Assembly: GCA_041740995.1 (NCBI GenBank)
Contig: JBGSKY010000041.1
Coordinates: 1 to 64,000, forward strand
Origin: JBGSKY01 sp041740995
GTDB taxonomy: Bacteria; Planctomycetota; Planctomycetia; Pirellulales; Pirellulaceae
Direction: 5' to 3'
DNA length: 64,000 bases
Under the pieces are notes generated by a model. That model worked only from the letters and a program-made list of their open reading frames with translations. It ran no database searches and was not told the DNA's origin. How positions within the stretch are numbered: position 1 is the first letter of the stretch; the number at the start of each line of letters is the position of its first letter. This document shows, one piece after another, positions 56,426-64,000 of the stretch. Made by a program: the position numbers and the translations under genes.

Positions 56426-56509
56426 AGCGGTAGGACGCGAGCCCTCCGGTTCTTTTGAGGACGCGCAAGTTCGCGTGCCGAAGAATCGGACCGCTTGCGC
56501 CGTTCCGCT
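56426..56509. repeat. REP-like palindromic element
   Basis: An 84-base palindrome-like region has the ends AGCGG and CCGCT and an inner GGACGCGAGCCCTCCGG segment against GCGCAAG...CGCGTGCC-type complements. It lies just after the DUF1559 gene and reaches the stop codon of the next minus-strand gene. The GC-rich hairpin sequence GGACGCGAGCCCTCCGG is of the kind repeated in planctomycete genomes. Known copies elsewhere could not be checked. Confidence 0.45.
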
Positions 56510-57326
56510 ATAACGATGCGATCGCGTTTTGCATCGCAGCGAAGCTACGTGATAGGATCGATTCGTAGCCCAATGCAAAGTCGAAAACTTCGACTGAAAC
56601 CCAGCCGTTGTAATCGATCTGCTTCAACGCATCAAAGACCGGACGTTGATCAAAATCGCCCATCCCGGGCCCCAATCGATTGGGGTCATTGGCATGAAAA
56701 TGAGCCAGATAGTCGCGTTGCTGCAAGATGATTTGATCGACCGGTGTCGGCTCACTGCTCATCGCTTTGACGTCCAAATGCAAACGGACGTTAGGATGGC
56801 CGATCATCTTTATAAGTTCTACACCGTCGGACGCTCGATTGAGAAAATTTCCTTCCGACGGTCCCAAGGGCTCAATTGCCAGAATCACATCGTGCGCGGT
56901 AAGCGAGTCAGTCCATTGAGCGATCAATGTCGCCGCGTTGTGCATCGCTTCCTCGTTGGTCATCGGCGGGACAAAATTGCGTTGCAGCGGGCTGCCCAGG
57001 ACCATGACCTTGCCGCTCAAGTCTGCACATAGTTCGATGAGACGGCGAAAATACTCGACGGTTCGCTGCTGAACGCTTTTGTTGTTGGTCGTCAAATGAT
57101 AGCCGTCAGTCTTCGCCAACAACCAATGCAGACCGACGATTTCTAGGCCATGGTCGTTCGCGGACTTTGCAAATTCGCGACGCTGTCGTTTTGAAAGTTC
57201 GACCGGTTTTTCGCCAAGCGTAAAGGGGGCGACTTCAAGACCATCAAAGCCAAGTTGCTTGGCAAATTGATACGCTGGTTCGACCGGATTGGATTCAAAG
57301 ATCTCGTTACATACAGCAAATTTCAT
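56508..57326 (-). CDS. TIM-barrel sugar phosphate isomerase/epimerase-like protein
   Basis: The 272-residue protein is a member of the AP endonuclease 2/xylose isomerase-like family. Elements are MKFAVCNEIFE, GFDGLEVAPFTLG, GLEIVGLHWLLAKTDG, VILAIEPLGP (metal-binding Glu), VRLHLDVKAM, YLAHFHANDPN and NGWVSVEVFDF at the end, all with the metal ligands expected. It may be a hydroxypyruvate isomerase or inositol-type enzyme; the substrate is unknown. It is not the same as the protein at 18632: they share only the fold. Confidence 0.85.
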   Translation of the reverse strand: MKFAVCNEIFESNPVEPAYQFAKQLGFDGLEVAPFTLGEKPVELSKRQRREFAKSANDHGLEIVGLHWLLAKTDGYHLTTNNKSVQQRTVEYFRRLIELCADLSGKVMVLGSPLQRNFVPPMTNEEAMHNAATLIAQWTDSLTAHDVILAIEPLGPSEGNFLNRASDGVELIKMIGHPNVRLHLDVKAMSSEPTPVDQIILQQRDYLAHFHANDPNRLGPGMGDFDQRPVFDALKQIDYNGWVSVEVFDFALGYESILSRSFAAMQNAIASL

Positions 57327-57366
57327 GGATTAGATTTCAGTCTTCAAGCCGCCGCTGAGATTCGAA

Positions 57367-58617
57367 TTAAGCGGGTTTGGTGACTTTGAATAGATAGGCA
57401 GGATTATCCGTTTCGAAACGCAGCGTGTCCAATTGCGAGTTGGCTCGGGAGATTTGCACCATCCAAATCTCCGGTTCAACTTTGTGTTCTTGTTGAAACA
57501 ATTCATGCAGCGTTGTGACGTTATTCAAACTGCTGACGTTGGCAACGAGTCGGCCACCTGGTTGCAGTGCGGCCCAAACCGATTGGCAGATCGTTGCCAC
57601 CGAACGACCGGTGCCGCCGACGAAAACCGCTTGAGGAGCCGGCGCGTTCGCAAATGCCGCAGGAGCTTCGCCCATCAACGCAGTCAAATTACCGACGCCA
57701 AAACGCGAGGCATTTTCTTCCAGCAGACTGAACTCCTCGGCGTCCATCTCGATCGCATAGACGTGGCCATCACGGGCAAGTTGAGCCGCTTCGATCGCAA
57801 CGGAGCCACTGCCGGCACCGATGTCCCACACGATTGAGTCGAGTTGGATTTCTAATTCAGAGAGAGCTAGCGAGCGAATTTCGCTGCCGGTAAGTAGCCC
57901 ACGTTTCGGTTTGCTTTGCAGGAATAAATCGTCTTTGTTTCCGAACTGCCGTACATTGGCCAGTGCTCTAGGCCGATCGGGAACGCCGGGCTTTCGAATC
58001 AAGACCATGACGTTGAGCGGGCCGAATTTTTGCTGAGCAATTTCAGCCGCCGTACCGCGTGTGACGCGTTCATCGGGCGAGCCGAGGTTTTCGCAAACAT
58101 AAATCGTAAAGTAGTCGATCCTCAGAGCGAGCATCTTTTGTGCGATGACTTGCGGGGTCGCTTCGTCGCTGGTGAAAATGCCAACTTTGGTCGAGATTCG
58201 AATTCGATCGAGAACTTTTTCAAGCGGCTGAGTTGCAAGATTCGTCAGGAACGCTTCCTCCCAGCTTTCTTTGACGCGAGCAAAAGCCAACTGCATGCTG
58301 CTGACGTGCGGAATGACTTCGAATCTTTCTTTGCCTAGTCGCTCGCAGAGAAATCTGGCGGTACCGTAAAACAATGGATCGCCATTAGCCAACAGGACTG
58401 CTGGGCCACCTGTATAGCGGTCAACGAAAACGGCGAGTTTTTCAAGGTCCGCCGATACGGTTTCTTGCTGAGCCGGAAGATGCGCAACCTTTCGCAGCAA
58501 TGAAGGGCTGCCAATGATCAGCGAGGCTTTTTCCAGCTGTGTCAACGCTGATCTTGTCAGACCATCGAGCCCGTCATCGCCGACACCGATAATAAAAATT
58601 TTGTCTTGTTCGCTCAT
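57367..58617 (-). CDS. cobL: Precorrin-6Y C5,15-methyltransferase (CbiET fusion)
   Basis: The 416-residue fused enzyme methylates precorrin-6Y at C5 and C15 and decarboxylates the C12 acetate in cobalamin synthesis. The CbiE half (about 1-200) has IFIIGVGDDGLDGLT and LLANGDPLFYGTARFL. The CbiT half has the SAM site IVWDIGAGSGSVAIEAA (about 262-278) and PQAVFVGGTGR. Both SAM sites look intact. No other cob/cbi gene is in the window, so it may be part of a dispersed pathway. It follows the TIM-barrel gene upstream in transcription by 40 bases on the same strand and may be cotranscribed. Confidence 0.93.
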   Translation of the reverse strand: MSEQDKIFIIGVGDDGLDGLTRSALTQLEKASLIIGSPSLLRKVAHLPAQQETVSADLEKLAVFVDRYTGGPAVLLANGDPLFYGTARFLCERLGKERFEVIPHVSSMQLAFARVKESWEEAFLTNLATQPLEKVLDRIRISTKVGIFTSDEATPQVIAQKMLALRIDYFTIYVCENLGSPDERVTRGTAAEIAQQKFGPLNVMVLIRKPGVPDRPRALANVRQFGNKDDLFLQSKPKRGLLTGSEIRSLALSELEIQLDSIVWDIGAGSGSVAIEAAQLARDGHVYAIEMDAEEFSLLEENASRFGVGNLTALMGEAPAAFANAPAPQAVFVGGTGRSVATICQSVWAALQPGGRLVANVSSLNNVTTLHELFQQEHKVEPEIWMVQISRANSQLDTLRFETDNPAYLFKVTKPA

Positions 58618-58761
58618 CCCCAGATTCTACTCAATTGGCTGGCAAGTCGTAGCCCTCATGGAGAGCTACGATATGATAAGCCGCATCGTTTTTGTAATTT
58701 AGCCGCCCGGAAAATTATCGACAGTGATGTGTAACTCGACCGCGACGATTGGAAGCCGCAG

Positions 58762-59643
58762 ATGGACGTAACCAAAAAGATGACAGCGCAATGGAGCAAG
58801 GTCGGAATTCTGGGCGTCGGCCTGCTGGGCGGATCAGTTGCAAAAGCTGTGCGATCGATCTTTCCCGAGGTTCAAATTTGCGGCTGGGGCCGCTCTCAAG
58901 ACAATTTGGAGCGGGCCATTGAGCTAAATATTATCGACGAAGGTTCGCTTGAGCTTCAGGATGCGGTTGAGCGGGCTGATTTATTGGTGGTCGCCACTCC
59001 GGTTCAGAAAATCGTTGAAACGTTGAATTTGGCTGCACCGCTGTTGGATCCAGGCTGTTTAATCGTCGATGTCGGCAGTACAAAAGCAACGATTGTTGCA
59101 CAAGCGTCAGGATTGCCGTGGTCGCATCAGTTTTGTCCATGCCACCCGATCGCCGGTAGCGAAAAAAGTGGTGCTCAGCATGCGTCGAGCGATTTGTTTC
59201 GAGGCAAAACGGTTGTTCTGACACCGATGGACTCGACCAGTCCAAAAACGGTGGCCGGAGCGGATTTGCTATGGCGGCTAATGGGCGCTTCGACAGTTTA
59301 CATGACCCCTGATGCACATGACGCGGCGTTGGCGACGACCAGCCATTTGCCGCACATGATCGCAGCGGCATTGGCCTTGGGAACATCGTCAGATTTATTG
59401 CCTTTGGTTGGATCGGGATGGTCCGATACAACCCGCGTGGCGGCTGGTGATCCGGCCCTGTGGCGTCAGATCATTCAGGAAAACCAGACCGATGCCCTAC
59501 ACACGATGCGGAGATTTGCCACAATCTGGGCCAACATGATCGATGCAGTCCAGCGCGAGGACTTTGATGCGATCGAGAAAATGCTTGAAGAAGGAAAACA
59601 AATCCGTGACGCTGTGGGAAATCGACATACATCCGGCAAGTGA
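58762..59643 (+). CDS. tyrA: Prephenate/arogenate dehydrogenase
   Basis: The 293-residue enzyme makes hydroxyphenylpyruvate or tyrosine from prephenate/arogenate. Rossmann motif VGILGVGLLGGSVAKAV (about 13-29), DLLVVATPVQKIVE, CHPIAGSEKSGAQHA with the catalytic His, and TTSHLPHMIAAALAL are seen. The start is ATG at 58762; ATG at 58780 is an alternative. Its last 38 bases overlap the purL GTG start. No ACT or chorismate mutase domain is present. Confidence 0.94.
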   Translation: MDVTKKMTAQWSKVGILGVGLLGGSVAKAVRSIFPEVQICGWGRSQDNLERAIELNIIDEGSLELQDAVERADLLVVATPVQKIVETLNLAAPLLDPGCLIVDVGSTKATIVAQASGLPWSHQFCPCHPIAGSEKSGAQHASSDLFRGKTVVLTPMDSTSPKTVAGADLLWRLMGASTVYMTPDAHDAALATTSHLPHMIAAALALGTSSDLLPLVGSGWSDTTRVAAGDPALWRQIIQENQTDALHTMRRFATIWANMIDAVQREDFDAIEKMLEEGKQIRDAVGNRHTSGK

Positions 59644-62563
59644 CCAGATCGACCGGTTGGGCATTGACGCAGCCAGCAGCGTTTCAGCGTTGGGGCTGGG
59701 CGACCACATCAAAATCCTCGCCGCGCGAGGCTTCTTGTTGCAGGGCGATTTTGACCAAGAAAGCGACCGATCGAAAGTCTTGGGAGTGCTGGCCGATGCA
59801 ATAACGGAGTGTGCGGTTTGTTCGAAAGCAGGTGCCGATGAGCTTCAAAAGTTTCCGACACACTCGGCGCATCACGATTCCATCCAAGCGGTACTCAGTC
59901 ACGACATTTTGTTGCACGTTTTGCCTAAGCCTGGAGTGACCGATCCAGTGGCCCAGAGCACGTTGCGACTACTTAAACAGCTTGGTTGCGAAGTAGAAGC
60001 TGTTCGGACCTTCCGCAAGTATTGGATTTATAATGCGACCTCGGCTCAGATCGAGCAGCTATCTAAACGCGTTTTGGCCAACGATTCGATCGAGCAAGTC
60101 GTTGTCGGTCCGCTGGCGATGACGAGCTTGAATTTTTCAGGATATTACAATCTGAAAATCTCGCGGATTCCGATCTCAACTCTAGACGATGAGCAATTGC
60201 TGAGCCTATCGAAAACCGGCCAGCTTTATCTTTCGTTAACCGAAATGAAAACAATCCAGACCTATTACCAAGGGCTGGGACGGGAGCCAACCGACATCGA
60301 GCTTGAAACTGTCGCTCAAACTTGGTCAGAACATTGCAGCCATAAGACGCTCGCTGGTCGAATCGCTTACCAAGATGAAAATGGTTCGCGGCAGTTCGAC
60401 AACATGCTCAAGGAGACGATCTTCGCCGCCACCAATTCAATTCGCAAGACGATGGGAGCCGATGATTGGTGCGTGAGTGTATTTAAAGACAATGCGGGAG
60501 TTGTCAAATTTGATGACGAAGATCATGTGGTCTTCAAGGTCGAAACTCACAATCACCCATCGGCGATTGAACCTTACGGCGGCGCGAACACTGGCTTGGG
60601 CGGGGTCATTCGTGATCCACTTGGCACCGGCTTGGGCGCAAAACCGGTTTGCAGTACCGATGTATTTTGTTTCGCTCCGCCAGATACAAAAATAGAGGAC
60701 CTGCCGCCGGGCGTCTTGCACCCTCGACGTGTGATGCAGGGCGTTGTAGCTGGCGTTCGTGACTACGGCAATCGCATGGGAATACCGACCGTCAACGGCG
60801 CGGTTTATTTCGACCGTCGTTATCTTGGCAACCCGCTGGTTTACTGTGGCAATGTCGGGATGCTGCCAGTCAATAAGGTCGAGAAACAACCGTTGGTAGG
60901 CGATTTAATTGTCGCAATCGGTGGGCGTACAGGACGCGATGGAATTCACGGTGCAACCTTTAGCAGCGTTGAACTGACCGAAGAGAGCGAAGACATCAGC
61001 GGCGGTGCGGTGCAAATCGGCAACGCGGTAACTGAAAAGATGGTCCTCGATGTTTTGATGCAGGCTCGTGACCAAGGCCTTTACACCGCTGTCACCGATT
61101 GCGGAGCTGGCGGCTTTAGCAGTGCGATCGGCGAGATGGGCGAAACGCTTGGGGCCGACGTACATCTTGATCGCGCGCCGCTCAAATATGAGGGACTAAC
61201 CTACACTGAAATTTGGATCAGCGAAGCGCAGGAACGGATGGTATTGTCCGTTCCGCCAGAGTGCTGGGAGCAATTGGAGAAGCTCTGCGCCAGCGAAGGC
61301 GTTGAAGCGGCTTGCTTGGGTACATTCACCGGCAGCGGCAACTTACGGCTGATCTTTCGCGACATCGAAGTCGGATCGATTTCGGTGCGGTTTTTGCACG
61401 ATGGTCGCCCACCAATCGTGCGGCAAGCGATTTATCAGCCCAAACCTAAAACGGATTTAAATTGGCCAGACACTTCGCGGTCGCAGTGTGAGTCGATGCT
61501 CTCTCGAATTTTGGCCGATCCCAATGTGGCCAGCAAACACTGGATCATTCGACAGTACGATCATGAAGTTCAAGCTGGCAGCGTCATCAAACCATTGGTC
61601 GGCCCTAAATGCGACGCGCCGAGTGATGCCGCTGTTATCCAACCGAAGCTCACTAGTCGTCGAGGTTTGGTAATCGCTTGTGGAATGAATCCAAATTACG
61701 GCGACTACGATCCATACGATATGGCCTGCTCTGCGATCGACGAAGCGGTTCGCAATTGCGTAGCAGTTGGTGCTGACCCATCGCGGATAGCGATTCTGGA
61801 TAATTTTTGCTGGGGTAACACCGATCGCCCCGAGACACTTGGCGAATTAGTTAGATCGGCGCTCGGTTGCCACGACCTTTCCGTACATTGGCAAACACCT
61901 TTTATTAGCGGTAAGGATTCCTTGAACAATGAATTCTCATATCAAGAGTCTCAAGGACAACGAAAGACGATCGCGATTCCAAGTTCGCTGCTAATCAGTG
62001 CCATGGGCCAAATCGGCGATGTGCGAAAGTCGATTAGCATGGATCTCAAATCATCCGGCAATCGACTCTTTCTGGTCGGCGTAACCAAAGAGGAATTCGG
62101 TGGATCGATGGCCAGCAAGCTGAGCGGCCAATGTGGTGGGCAAGTGCCGCAGGTTGACGCGTCGCTAGCGATGCGATGCTTTCGAGCGATACATCAAGCG
62201 ATCTCCAATGGGTTGGTTCGTTCGTGCCATGATTGCAGCGAAGGCGGCGTGGCAGTAGCTTTAGCGGAAATGGCTTTTGGTGGCGGCATCGGCATTGAAA
62301 TCGATTTAGTGTCAATGCAGCAACAGAACTTTATCGATGCTTGGACCGCTTTGTTTGCTGAATCTAATTCACGTTTAATTTGTGAGGTGACGCCAGCGAA
62401 TCTTGCCGGTTTTCAAATGCTGTTGGGCGACTTGCCATGCTATGAAATTGGTGAGACAACCGATACAGCGCTTATGACGGTGCGAAGTGGAGCGACGATT
62501 CTGATAGAATGCCCGCTTGAACAACTGAAGGCAACTTGGCTGGCACCGCTTGATTGGGCATAG
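59606..62563 (+). CDS. purL: Phosphoribosylformylglycinamidine synthase, PurS-PurL fusion
   Basis: The 985-residue protein (GTG at 59606) makes FGAM in purine synthesis. Its N-terminal 200 residues contain PurS-like segments (HDILLHVLPKPGVTDPVAQS and EVEAVRTFRKYWI) fused before the PurL core with QTWSEHCSHKTL, VETHNHPSAIEPYGGANTG, GKDSLNNEF and CHDCSEGGVAVALAEMAFGGG. The ATP and metal sites are present, but no C-terminal glutaminase domain (PurQ) is attached, so a separate PurQ is expected elsewhere. The start lies inside tyrA; AAGGA lies some twelve bases upstream. Confidence 0.96.
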   Translation: MTLWEIDIHPASDQIDRLGIDAASSVSALGLGDHIKILAARGFLLQGDFDQESDRSKVLGVLADAITECAVCSKAGADELQKFPTHSAHHDSIQAVLSHDILLHVLPKPGVTDPVAQSTLRLLKQLGCEVEAVRTFRKYWIYNATSAQIEQLSKRVLANDSIEQVVVGPLAMTSLNFSGYYNLKISRIPISTLDDEQLLSLSKTGQLYLSLTEMKTIQTYYQGLGREPTDIELETVAQTWSEHCSHKTLAGRIAYQDENGSRQFDNMLKETIFAATNSIRKTMGADDWCVSVFKDNAGVVKFDDEDHVVFKVETHNHPSAIEPYGGANTGLGGVIRDPLGTGLGAKPVCSTDVFCFAPPDTKIEDLPPGVLHPRRVMQGVVAGVRDYGNRMGIPTVNGAVYFDRRYLGNPLVYCGNVGMLPVNKVEKQPLVGDLIVAIGGRTGRDGIHGATFSSVELTEESEDISGGAVQIGNAVTEKMVLDVLMQARDQGLYTAVTDCGAGGFSSAIGEMGETLGADVHLDRAPLKYEGLTYTEIWISEAQERMVLSVPPECWEQLEKLCASEGVEAACLGTFTGSGNLRLIFRDIEVGSISVRFLHDGRPPIVRQAIYQPKPKTDLNWPDTSRSQCESMLSRILADPNVASKHWIIRQYDHEVQAGSVIKPLVGPKCDAPSDAAVIQPKLTSRRGLVIACGMNPNYGDYDPYDMACSAIDEAVRNCVAVGADPSRIAILDNFCWGNTDRPETLGELVRSALGCHDLSVHWQTPFISGKDSLNNEFSYQESQGQRKTIAIPSSLLISAMGQIGDVRKSISMDLKSSGNRLFLVGVTKEEFGGSMASKLSGQCGGQVPQVDASLAMRCFRAIHQAISNGLVRSCHDCSEGGVAVALAEMAFGGGIGIEIDLVSMQQQNFIDAWTALFAESNSRLICEVTPANLAGFQMLLGDLPCYEIGETTDTALMTVRSGATILIECPLEQLKATWLAPLDWA

Positions 62564-62564
62564 A

Positions 62565-64000
62565 ATGATTCACATCGCATTGCAATTTTTGGCCGCGTTG
62601 TCGATGTGGTGTGCCTTCAAGCCGCTTGGTCTTTGGCAAATGGTCTTTGTTGCAGCGTTGTGCTGGCTGCCTGCGATTGCGACAGAGCGTCGTTTGCCCA
62701 AGCATTCCTACAAGTTAATTTATTTGGCCTCGGCATTGGCCTGGCTGGCGCTGTTGCAAGGCATCCGCTTGGCATACTGGCCGTTGTACGCCGGTTGGAT
62801 AGCTCTGTCGCTTTACGTTGCGGTCTACATCCCGATTTTCATATTGGTCAGTCGGCTTCTCGTGCACCGTTGGAAGCTACCTTTGTTGGTTGCCGCCCCG
62901 ACGGTCTGGATCGGCTGCGAATTAATTCGATGTTACTTTTTGACGGGCTTTGGAGCTTGTCTGCTTTCTCATACGCTGGCAGAACGTCCGGCATTGATTC
63001 AGTTAGCGGCACACATCGGTCCACAAGGTTTGAGCGGCCTAATTATTTTGACTGGCGCAGCACTTTTTCACGGGCTGATGGTGTTGCCGGAAGTGCAAAG
63101 AACGATGAAGCAATCGGTCGAAACTGAGAACGCATTCGGCCAAGATTCTACGGGAACGCTGACGATCGAAGCAGCCGCAGATACTGACGAGGACGTCGAT
63201 ATCGACTCGAAACGGGAGCCAGAAGCTTCGCAATTCGTCTTGGATGAAAGAGCGATAAAGAAAAATTGGATAGCCTTCGCTGGGTCGCTTGTCGCCGTGA
63301 TCATTCTATTTGGATACAGCACCTGGATCTACTTCGATGGACAGCGATTAGAAGATGGAAAACAGCCGTTGTTCAAAGCTGCCTTGATCCAGGAAGTAGC
63401 TGAGACAAGGTTTGAATACGACCCAGATCGAGCGTACAAATCTTGGGAGAGGTACGCCTTGTTGACTTCTCAGACAGGCAAGGCGCATCCCGACCTTGAT
63501 TTAGTTGTCTGGCCTGAATCGGTTTTTACGTCCGATATACCATACGTCGATTGGGACAAAACAAAACTGCCGCAGCAATATCTAAATGCATTGGCAGATC
63601 CGCAAGGTGCCTACGCGAATCTAGAGTTCGCTATCGGTGTTCAGGCACGTTCAATTGAAAATATACAACGCCTTGCGGCTGGCGAATCGCGTGAGTTGTA
63701 CATTATTGGAAATCGGAAAACGCCGGAAGAGTCGTCGCTTAAAGCCCCTGCAATGTTGCTGGGGATCAATCTTTGGAGAATTCGTCCGACAGGTTTTGAA
63801 CGATTTAATGCGGTGGTTCTTCAACCACAGGACGGCAAGGGCGCGCCTCAATTCTATTCCAAGCAAAAGTTGGTAATGTTCGGCGAATATATTCCGTTCG
63901 CAGCAAAATATCCAGACTTTTACGAGTCGTTGGGCATGGCTATTTTGAACTTCGGTGATCGATGGGAAAGTTTTGAAATCAAAGATGCGCGGATTGGGTC
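62565..64000 (+). CDS. lnt: Apolipoprotein N-acyltransferase, 3'-truncated by window end
   Basis: The frame runs open from the ATG at 62565 to the end of the window (478 codons visible), which is why no stop is seen. The protein starts with hydrophobic helices (MIHIALQFLAALSMWCAFKP), passes through an acidic cytosolic or linker insert near residue 200 (EAAADTDEDVDIDSKREPE), then has a membrane helix and the nitrilase-like domain with LVVWPESVF (catalytic Glu) and KQKLVMFGEYIPF (catalytic Lys). The third catalytic residue (Cys) should lie past the window. It adds the third acyl chain to lipoproteins. The gene begins 1 base after the purL stop. Confidence 0.92.
   Translation, partial: MIHIALQFLAALSMWCAFKPLGLWQMVFVAALCWLPAIATERRLPKHSYKLIYLASALAWLALLQGIRLAYWPLYAGWIALSLYVAVYIPIFILVSRLLVHRWKLPLLVAAPTVWIGCELIRCYFLTGFGACLLSHTLAERPALIQLAAHIGPQGLSGLIILTGAALFHGLMVLPEVQRTMKQSVETENAFGQDSTGTLTIEAAADTDEDVDIDSKREPEASQFVLDERAIKKNWIAFAGSLVAVIILFGYSTWIYFDGQRLEDGKQPLFKAALIQEVAETRFEYDPDRAYKSWERYALLTSQTGKAHPDLDLVVWPESVFTSDIPYVDWDKTKLPQQYLNALADPQGAYANLEFAIGVQARSIENIQRLAAGESRELYIIGNRKTPEESSLKAPAMLLGINLWRIRPTGFERFNAVVLQPQDGKGAPQFYSKQKLVMFGEYIPFAAKYPDFYESLGMAILNFGDRWESFEIKDARIG

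Noticed and set aside
62606..63127. 173-codon ORF after purL
   Set aside because: It is in another frame of the lnt gene, whose real frame is open from 62565 to the window end and carries catalytic motifs.
1..64000. CRISPR array, prophage or toxin-antitoxin system
   Set aside because: No spaced direct repeats, phage structural genes or small two-gene toxin-antitoxin pair could be recognised on either strand.

Overview
The window looks like a planctomycete chromosome, most likely order Pirellulales. The clearest markers are a DUF1559-type protein with a prepilin-like N-terminus (55465-56268), several protein types I associate with this phylum (a kinase with an HRDICPRN catalytic loop, a PurS-PurL fusion, a FolK with a long extra C-terminal half), and the loosely packed mixed-strand layout with many lone housekeeping genes. 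The assignment is inferred from gene content and sequence style. No rRNA or other taxonomic marker is present. One tRNA-Gln(CTG) is present and no CRISPR array was seen.

Region 1 (1-16650) is an exopolysaccharide/O-antigen island, by eye more AT-rich than the rest. It starts with the tail of an IS630-type transposase, followed by a GT4 glycosyltransferase. A long minus-strand run reads, in transcription order: Wzc-like chain-length/tyrosine autokinase, sulfotransferase, GT2 glycosyltransferase, Wzx-type flippase, acyltransferase-3, a polytopic membrane protein (possible polymerase), an FkbM methyltransferase and a second methyltransferase. Diverging on the plus strand are an O-antigen ligase/polymerase-like protein, another FkbM methyltransferase and a WbaP-like initiating sugar-phosphate transferase. 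Together these could start, assemble, export, polymerise and decorate (methyl, acyl, sulfate) a surface glycan by a Wzx/Wzy-type route.

Region 2 (16860-34500) is mixed. It holds PP2C phosphatase and TerB, tRNA-Gln, a TIM-barrel sugar epimerase with queF, gap, hemC, a GH144/glycoamylase-like protein, a BON protein, an orphan ABC ATPase abutting a CorB/HlyC-type protein, an atypical Ser/Thr kinase, an unknown protein, a UGT-like glycosyltransferase overlapping tail-to-tail with a protein carrying a COQ4-type metal motif, nadE and metK.

Region 3 (34900-48900) contains an unknown membrane protein, folK with a long C-terminal extension, an S4 RNA-binding protein, panB, a YheT-like hydrolase, two cyclophilins (cytoplasmic and exported), hpf, a CPA-type antiporter with a regulatory tail, a second CorC-type protein, gltA, a class 3 lipase and an AmpG-like transporter.

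Region 4 (48900-64000) contains a YhaN/SbcC-like ATPase with its SbcD/YhaO-like partner (whose phosphoesterase motifs look degenerate), an NAD-dependent epimerase overlapping a DUF1559 pseudopilin-like gene, a second TIM-barrel epimerase, a CbiET/CobL cobalamin methyltransferase, tyrA, the purS-purL fusion, and a 3'-truncated lnt running off the window.

Start codons were moved inward from the longest ORF wherever an ATG/GTG with a ribosome-binding site or the family's usual N-terminus made this more likely. All identifications rest on motif reading by eye; no database search was run.
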